Positions 56,540-64,000 of a DNA stretch of 64,000 nt are shown here, piece after piece; within the stretch, counting starts at the first letter, position 1; the number at the start of each line of letters is the position of its first letter. The notes beneath the pieces were generated by a model. That model had not been told where the DNA came from and ran no database searches. It worked only from the letters and a program-made list of their open reading frames with translations. This DNA comes from Neodiprion pinetum (taxonomy: Eukaryota; Arthropoda; Insecta; Hymenoptera; Diprionidae): assembly GCF_021155775.2 (NCBI RefSeq), contig NC_060236.1, forward strand, positions 16,356,519-16,420,518, given 5' to 3'. The position numbers were made by a program, and so were the translations under genes.

Positions 56540-57115
56540 CATACCTGGGTACCCTTGTCGGCTAATGCCGGTTCTGGCCAACTGTGAGATCCGTTTGGTT
56601 ACCTGGAGTGGGTAATGTGGGCGGCGTATTGGGCGGGATCTGACCAAACTTGACGCGTTTGGCTTCGTAAGCTTGTCGTTCTCTCAACGAACGGACCATA
56701 GGATTAAAAAACGGACAAGTGCGAATAGTACAAGCGCCCTGAGGGTTCCGCACAAACTTAATTATTTATTTTTTATGCAATATAATTATAAATCAATTAT
56801 TTTTGGACTTTTCGCTTTACGTATGCTGTGAGACCTTGCTTCGATACAAGTATTATGATTCGTGGTCAACGGGAAGTATGCTATAGATTTTGATTTTATC
56901 AAAAGATGTGACATAAATGGCCGTATCTTCTGATTGCGTTGCTGAGAAGCTTGAATTTTTTACACTGCCAAGGGATCGTAGACTGATATTAATTTCAACC
57001 CGATATCTCTACCAGTTCCTAAGAAAAAGGGTCTCGACGAACGGATGAACGGACAACAGAGCGATCCTACAAGGATTCCGTTTTCACCTTTTGAAGTGCG
57101 GAACCTTAAAAATAA
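56540..57115. repeat. Probable interspersed repeat with TGCGGAACC ends
   Basis: On the minus strand near 56745 the sequence reads GTGCGGAACCCTCAGGGCGC. On the plus strand it ends GATTCCGTTTTCACCTTTTG then AAGTGCGGAACC (57075-57110). The second motif resembles an insect repeat I recall with GGTTCCGTTTTTTCCTTTTG. The two inverted halves suggest one element or two opposed copies. The 63-codon frame inside is not considered a gene. Confidence 0.4.
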
Positions 57116-57193
57116 TTACAGATCAAGCTTATTTCATTTTGTCACAACGAATTCCAAGTAAGTCGTTGGTGCAATAGAATAAGAGTCATCAAG

Positions 57194-60100
57194 CTATTCT
57201 CCCGTTTCTTTTTCAGGTGTGGCAGTGTAAAATTGCAAGTTACGCGATCTCCTCGTCAATACTTCGATGCATGCTGTGCAGAGTAGCAATAAAACGAACA
57301 GAGCAACGGAAACGAGGTAAACTGGTGATGGATATATCGGAGGTAAATAATGGGAAAATATCAACGCGAATAACGGCGCTCCGCCCATTGGAGACAACGT
57401 TTCCAGAAGCCCCGTCAGCGACAGCACGGTACCTGAAAATCATTAAACGAGTCATCAGCTTTAACGTCGAGCCGGATTCACCAAAGAGACAAAAGAATTT
57501 ACCAATATCATCGAGAGGCACTGATTTCGATAAAATGGATCGCATAACTGGTGGGACAATTGCGGAAAACATTCCGATTGACATTGAGAGATACATGTGC
57601 CAACCTTTCGATACGAGAGCTTTCCCGAGTACACAACTCAAGCCTGACACGAGGCCTAGAGTGGCCAACATTGTGTCCGAAGCGCCTGGAATTCGAATGA
57701 CATCGGTTGATACGAGATGGCGGAAAATGAATTTTATATTCTGGCGTGTGGTGTAAATGTCACCTAAACTAGTTCCGAATAGAGATGCTCCACTCAAGGC
57801 AGTGACGGTCAGCAAGAGACTAATACCAGCAGCGTAAGAGTATTGTGCAGCATCCCAATCTAGTCGCGCTTTTGCGAATAGAAATCCAATGCTCGTATCT
57901 CCTATCTGAAGCATCACGCTAAAAGTGTAAACGAATATCGTAAGCCAGGCTACAGACCGATGAAAACCGTCCCGTTTAACTACAATACTGGTAACAAGCT
58001 TCTTCAGGAGGGAAACGTCGAAGAGTCCACGTAAATGTGACTCCTGTGGAAAAATAATATTTTTGTCATATCGTCATTCAAAGTTCACAATGAATATGTT
58101 GTTGGTGCTTTTCAAGGTGTAATTTCATGGAAAAGTTTATTGGAAGTTCCGTCAAACATCGAATGAGCTGAATAAACATTCCTCGAGTCAGTCGAAGTAC
58201 GAAATGTAGTCGAATAATTTTCGAAGTATTAAGTGTAGGCAATTTTATTTGTTGATTTGAAACTAATCAAATTTCCATTTCCTTCCGAAATGAGATAACG
58301 GAGCCACTGTCCAAGACTGCGAGACCGTACAAGACTAACGTATAAAACAATTAGTGAACCTACCTTGATCGCAGACTTGACCGATTCAGGAATAGCGAAG
58401 TAAATTACAAGTGTCGACAATGCACTGCAAATCGCGCCTATGCTAAACACAGTTGTGTAGCCACAGTTTGTCGATATGATAGGCCCCCCAAATAAACCCA
58501 AGCCCACTCCACTAAATATCGCGGTTTGCATCCAAGCCATTACCGCCGTTCTTTGTTCTTCTTCCGTTGAATCGGTTGTGTAACATATTGCACCCAATAC
58601 TACCGTGATCGTTCCTCCGGTAATGTATCCCGGGATCGAGGGAATTATCAAGTACCAAGGATTTATATCCCAACTGCACATCAAGGAGAGCATCGTTAAC
58701 ATCACCGTCAAACCTGAATTAAACATGTGATTCTACATACGATATCGTTGCATTTTTGCGAAAATCAATTGACCGTGTGAATTCCAAGAAAATCAATTCA
58801 GAGGCTAACGTCTCGTCAGTTAATGTGTGTAGACCAGATTTCAAGGTTGCGTGATTTCAAAAGATTTTACTGCACGACGTCAGGGATTTCGTGTTGTTTT
58901 CAAATATTCCAAAGATGTCAGAGGTTTCAGAAATCTCAAATTACGTTGCAGGATTTCATGGGGTTTCAAAATATTCCATACGACTTCAATGAATTTTAAA
59001 GGTCTTTGAAATATTTCATCCGCTTCCATAGGGTTTCAAGGATTTTATGTGATTTTACAAAATTTTCATAGATGGTATACAATATTAAAGGATTACTCAA
59101 GATTTCTTAACATTTCATATCATTTCACAAGATTTCAATAGATTTTAATTGGTTTCAACAGATTTTATAGGATTTTGCGACTGTCGTGTAATTTTTGAGT
59201 CTACATGATTTCAATGGATTTCACAAGATTTTATAAGATTCAGTAGGATTTCAAATGATTTCGCCACGATGTCACAACATTTCAGAGTAAGATTTGAAAG
59301 GGTTACGTAAGTTTTCAAAGAATTCTTAAGGCTTTCATAGTATTTCAGGGCTTCAAGGGTTTCACGTGACTTCAAAGATATCAAAGATTTCTAATTATTT
59401 TATAAGATTCGAAGAGTGGTCAACTCTTGGAATTACCAATACATCATCGGATGTCATTGTGATTGGAAAGGCTTTTTTTGCCCGCGAAATTAATGTACAT
59501 AGATCAACGTGATCGGCTGTTTCATACCAAGTTTAATTCTTTAGTATCATAATATTATGCTGATCACTACCTGAAACGTCGAATCATTGAGCTTACTCAA
59601 TACTGGTAGAAAAATACAACAACTCACCGATGGTTCCTCCCAATAAGACAGGTCTTCGTCCACCTTTGTCGCTCCAAGGACCGAGAAATAACGAAACCAC
59701 AGTTGAGAGTAAGCTTTCGATCATAGCCTTTGCCATTACAATCATACTCGCATACTTTTCAGTTTCAGCTTCAAAATGCAATTCGTTTGCCGTGCTATCA
59801 TTTTTCCCGTGAATATTGCACTTCGAAGTGTCATCTGTTCCTATCAGAATTTGGCACGTACGGTGCACAATCAGCTCCGTTAACATGAGACCTGTGAATA
59901 AACTACTATTCTTCAGTTTGATTTGCATCGTTGGTATTATGTGAAGCGGCCAAGCGGTTCTGGTCGACTTCAACAATATCACTGTATTTCAATGATTCGA
60001 TACGGCGAAATTTCATTCTTAATTTTTTCGTAACTTTAGTACATACGTAACGATTATTGTACGAGTATTATTCTGAAGTGTACGAATCAAAGCGTTTCAT

Positions 60101-60859
60101 TAAGAAGAGACAATTATATGAATCAAAAGAAATTTTCAAAATACCACCCAGTCTAAAAACTTTAGAATATGCCTCAGAATGACACGAAAAAATAAAAACA
60201 ATACAATTATTGGGTCTCCACATGATTACAGGACGCAAAATTAATCTTTTTTATACAAAGAAAACACAAATGCCATATTTTTTCGAGCTACAGGAAGTAT
60301 GATAAAAGTGACAAAATTTATCTTCGTGTTTCTCGTAAATTACAAAAAATTGTAAAATTTGCATAGCTCAGTGTCCACTTTTATATAGGTATGCAAATTT
60401 TATGTAGGCAAAATGTAAACCCATAAAAATTTGGATAAACCCATGTATTGTACATTGTATATTTTCAACACACAGAAAAATATTTAGTTTCAAGCTTTGA
60501 CATCAATATAAAACCCATAGACGTTTTGTCGGAGCGACCAAACAATCAAATCGAACTACATTTTTGTACGAAACGAAAATATCTCATTGTAATCTATTCG
60601 ATAAGCATTTTTTCGCAGTGTATATACACATAATTATATACTAGCTAATGATTTGCATGAAAAATATTTTTTAATATTTGCCACAAAAGTTTGGCACACA
60701 AATATCTGATGATAATAACTCTGGATAATTATTTTTTTATAACAAATACAAACCTGTGGAAGTTTGCGCGTAGGTTAGGAGAACTATTGAACAGCCCAAA
60801 ATAAAGAAGCGTATCATTTTTTTCTCATTTGGTTCCCTAATTTCCTTAACTGTGATCAT
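57194..60859 (-). CDS. SLC46-type major facilitator transporter (host gene, 5 coding exons)
   Basis: Exons on the minus strand: 60859-60754, 59981-59628, 58713-58364, 58043-57503, 57432-57194. Lengths 106, 354, 350, 541 and 239 sum to 530 codons with stop (529 residues), and phases 1,1,0,1 agree. Donors are GT (GTTTG, GTGAGT, GTAGGT, GTAAAT); acceptors are AG. The protein is a 12-helix major facilitator. LFLGPWSDKGGRRP is the signature loop after helix 2; later motifs are GYITGGTITVVLGAICYTTD, GGPIISTNCGYTTVF, LDWDAAQYSYAAGISLLL and PPVMRSILSKSVPLDDIG. These fit the SLC46 (proton-coupled folate transporter-like) family of plasma-membrane or lysosomal carriers; the substrate is not predictable. 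Exon 1 (a single hydrophobic stretch) is the least certain; a start within exon 2 (ATG at 59928) is possible. Introns are 773, 914, 320 and 70 bp. No TATA box was seen. Confidence 0.85.
58850..59410. repeat. Degenerate GATTTCA repeat in intron 2 of the transporter
   Basis: Similar in composition and alignable with 16540-17090. It accounts for most of the 914-bp intron between exons 2 and 3. Confidence 0.7.
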
Positions 60860-62150
60860 CTCGTAAAATTTTTCACAGTCCCGTCTTCAACAATCAGTTA
60901 ATTGCAAGCAAACTGTTATTTATTATAAATAAACAATAAGTAATCGTAAAAGTGTTGTTCTTGTTATTACACCCTCTTTAGAAAAAAAACGCTTCAAGTT
61001 AATCTCTACTTGTCAGACTTGCTCCGTGTTGCGATGGACATTCGAATGGTGAAAAAGAGTTAGACGCTTATGTATGTACTTAACTTCGATGTATATGGAA
61101 ATATTGTATACTTATTGACTGCGGAATATTCATAGAGCGTTATTTGTTCAGGTAAAATAAACGGCTATAGACTGGCCATGAGCCAACCCTCGAACTTCCC
61201 GTGCTCACACTGCAGATTCGAAGTTTAGAGAGAAAAAAAAAAGAACAATATCCAATTCGAATTTCGAACCACAAATTCAGATTTATGATTAACGCTTTTA
61301 AAGTCCTCGGATACCGGGTTACATGAAAATATGACGATGTTGTTTATTTTGAACCACTAGAACGGAGCCATCATTACAAATTTTGGAAGTCTGACCTTGG
61401 ATTCGTTATCAGTGACCTGAAAAACCTTCGCATATTAATTTCCACGAAAATTCAAACATTTGTAGATTGTTTTCCACAATATTGGAATTGCCATTTTGGA
61501 TTTTGCAAATCTGACTTCAGATCCTCGATCAGCGACTCTGTATCCTTACGGTACCAATATTCATTCGAATCCGTTCATTCATTCTCAAGATATCATCATT
61601 GTTATCTTATTTTTTGTAAATCTGTTATTTAAATGATTCAAAAAGTATTTGAAACTAAAATAACTGAAATTCGATAACTCGTTCTCGAGATATCGTCGGA
61701 CAAAAAAATTGATCATACACATGCATGCATACGTACATATAAGTTTATGCTATGTAGATGCTTTTAGAATGTTCCAAGAACACTAACAGAACCAAAAGTT
61801 TTAACTGCAAATATTTTTACAGCATTGAGAAAATATTTTTCTAAACATTTAAAAAATATTTATAGTACTGTGGAAAATTGTCTCGATACGTATGAATATT
61901 AAGAGAAAAAATACTATTATAAATATCTTTGATAAGTTGGGGAAATATTTTACAAAGTACGAAAATTTGCAATGCATAATGATTTGTATAAATATTTTTA
62001 AAAATCTTGCATGTGATGTGGGTTTTAGAATTAATTAATTTTTAGAATACGCAGCTGCAACATTTCTTGTTTCTTTTCCTTCCTTTACTCAAGAACATTC
62101 AATCTTACTGATAATGCACAGATTTATAATAGTGGATCTTAAATATTGTT
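58850..62150. repeat. Copy B of the duplicated framework (contains transporter exons 1 and 2)
   Basis: It aligns in blocks with 16540-18470. Relative to copy A it has extra 59480-60610 (exon 2 and most of intron 1), 60755-60900 (exon 1) and 61165-61735 (repeat units, including two of the ATCAGCGACC family at about 61380-61590). The outer 5' flank (61740-62150) aligns again with 18010-18430. Confidence 0.7.
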
Positions 62151-64000
62151 TAACAAATTTTGAAGGATTTACAACAAGGAGGCAACGGTCTTTTTGCCAA
62201 GCGTATTTGCAATATTCGTCTTCAAAATGAGCCACCTTTGTAGGGATGTATTTAAAGAAAATTTATAAATAAAAATCAGAAAAAAACGGGGGGGAGCGAT
62301 AGGAAGCGTGATTACTGTGCCCGAAGCCAGCCTCGCCCAGCGAAGGGTTATAAAAGAGCCTGTAGCACTCCTACCTTACTGACCGAGCAAATTCACGATT
62401 TTCCGTCCTATATTAAATAAACAAAGAAACGGAATGGTTTCAAATTTCGACGGTGCGTTGCTCTTTCGTAGAGGAATTTAAGTAAGTTACTCGTATCCCG
62501 AAAATCATTTAAAAAAATGTCAGGTTTTTTGATATATGTTACTATCCCCACATTTCCCGCGTTTCAGAGGCCAAAAAGTGCATAGCTCAGATACTTTCCG
62601 CCATTTCGAAAAGAAAAAGGAACAAAGTGAGCCAACGCAACATTCTTTTCATGCACTCTTGAGGTCGCAGTAACGAAAACTAAAAGATCTCGGCGACTTA
62701 GATCACGAATACTACGGGGTACTGGTCTTGGAACGCCGAAAATCACGAACCGTAGGATCTGGACAGACCTGGATTCGTCGAACTTCGCGGCGTAAGGTCT
62801 AGACGCTGGAGACCACGAAGCTTCGGGGGTCGTAAACAGTTATCTTCATGCGTCTTAACAAGATCTTTTTATAGATATAAAGAGATTAGGTGTTAAACTT
62901 AGGCAAATCGTAGCTTTTTTTTATAGTTGGTGTTTATAAATCGTTTGTTGTTCTGTTTTTTAATCCACGTAATATACCATAGCTCATATGAATATATAGA
63001 CTGTGACGATATTATAAATTCAAAAGTGCCCGCGAAATTTTGCCTCGCACAGCCATCTCGATTTAGGCGTTAGGCAGGAGAAACGGCTTAGCATTGTGAA
63101 AGAGTCTACGGGGAGACGCCCAACCAACCGGTTTATAATTCCCCGTAGTGACTGTTTAATCATTGTAAACGATAATTTAAATTAAAGTAACACATCGACT
63201 TCGCCAGTAAACATCCGTACGAGTCTTAAAGTGTCAGTCAAAAATAAAAAGAAAAGCTAAGTTACGAGATCCAAGGAATCAACAATGTTCACAAACTTCG
63301 CATTACGGAATCGCCGCGAAGAAAACTCAAGACGACCGTGGATTCCAAATTTTATCAAAAGATTCGCAAAGTCACATGGACAACTACACGACGAAGCTGC
63401 TGCCGAGTATTAAATCAAGGGATAATTGATTTTTAATATATTTATGACTGACCAACGTTTTACATCATCACTATGGACAATTTTATATCCCGGTATGAAT
63501 TCCGGCGTATTTTATCTTAATTTATTTGTGAATGTATGGAATGAATATGTAATTTTTATATGTTATTTATATTTTAGTTATATTTCATCTACATTTTATT
63601 TATATTTTATTTATATTTCCCTTATATTTTATTTATTTTTCATTCACGTTTTATTTATATGTTATTTATATTTCATTTATATTTTATTTATATTTAATTT
63701 GTTCCATTTATAATCAATGTCATGTTTATTATCGTACTCATCATTTTTTTTTTTTTTTGTAAGCCTGTCCATTGATTTCATATTTTTTCTTTTATGTTGA
63801 CAATAGACTCAAATTCTTCACTGTCCCCTTATTGACATGTTTTTGACCTCCCACATTAATCAGAATATAGGCAAAAACAAAAACAAAAACAATTATTTAC
63901 AAGACTGTGAAGAAATAAAAAAAAAAAAAATGCAATAAGTAAATATTCGTTACAGTATAAACGTGTTAAACATTTTTTAAGAATCACTTTCACTAACTGT
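62151..64000. other. Non-coding, with one promoter-like patch and AT-rich tracts
   Basis: GGGTTATAAAAGAGCC (about 62347-62362) is a good TATA box, with AATAAA about 60-70 bp downstream (near 62422), an arrangement typical of an LTR. No LTR ends could be fixed. A 42-codon ATG frame at 63284-63412 has no recognisable domain. 63550-63715 is an imperfect ATTTATATTT repeat. Confidence 0.4.

Noticed and set aside
63284..63412. 42-codon ATG frame
   Set aside because: Too short and without any recognisable motif; context is not clearly genic.

Overview
The window is eukaryotic and almost certainly from an arthropod, most likely an insect. It is AT-rich and gene-poor. It carries spliced GT-AG exons and insect-type retroelements: Jockey-like and R1-clade LINEs, BEL/Pao, Ty3/gypsy and Penelope-like elements, and a Mutator-like transposase of the type common in insects. 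I cannot name the order; nothing suggests a bacterial source. Only one convincing host gene was found, a solute-carrier (SLC46-type) transporter on the minus strand at 57194-60859. Its five coding exons can be joined with consistent splice phases.

Layout. 1-3290: non-coding with a foldback repeat. 3289-5025: broken Mutator-like (MULE) transposase. 5028-10600: GC-rich R1-clade LINE, minus strand, lacking its 3' part and part of the RT. 10890-12405: Penelope-like scraps and a second R1 ORF1 fragment. 12415-14460: diverged non-coding repeats. 14470-15530: Penelope-like GIY-YIG remnant. 16540-18470: diverged copy of the non-coding framework of the transporter gene at 58850-62150. 20720-22252: OTU-domain protein whose catalytic Cys is Tyr, with basic repeats and a terminal hairpin, perhaps from a Helitron/Helentron-like element. 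22530-23090: LINE RNase H tail. 24470-26905: BEL/Pao pol remnant.

26906-32720 is a 5'-truncated Jockey-like LINE that landed in the BEL remnant. Its 3' UTR was later hit by a hAT-like MITE (27084-27906, 8-bp TSD) and by a solo LTR (27943-30104). That LTR was in turn hit by a 971-bp near-perfect palindrome with TA duplications (29080-30050). 32842-34631 is a tandem array of 82-bp monomers organised into 328-bp higher-order repeats. 36430-41961 is a full-length but frameshifted Jockey-like LINE with a 14-bp TSD, inserted in a tRNA-like sequence.

42049-52014 is a Ty3/gypsy element on the minus strand and the youngest insertion here. Its two 1018-bp LTRs look identical, it has a 4-bp TSD, and it has intact gag and pol. 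Gag and pol are linked by a canonical -1 slippery heptamer (GGGAAAC) in the correct frame. Pol has an unusually long linker of about 820 residues between RNase H and integrase. 53490-54129 is a piggyBac-like MITE. 57194-60859 is the transporter gene. 61100-64000 holds diverged repeats and AT-rich sequence.

The genes do not form a pathway. The window is a stratigraphy of transposons around one membrane-transport gene. The most distinctive items are the gypsy element, the long palindrome, the higher-order satellite, the catalytically altered OTU protein, and the exon-less shadow copy of the transporter locus.
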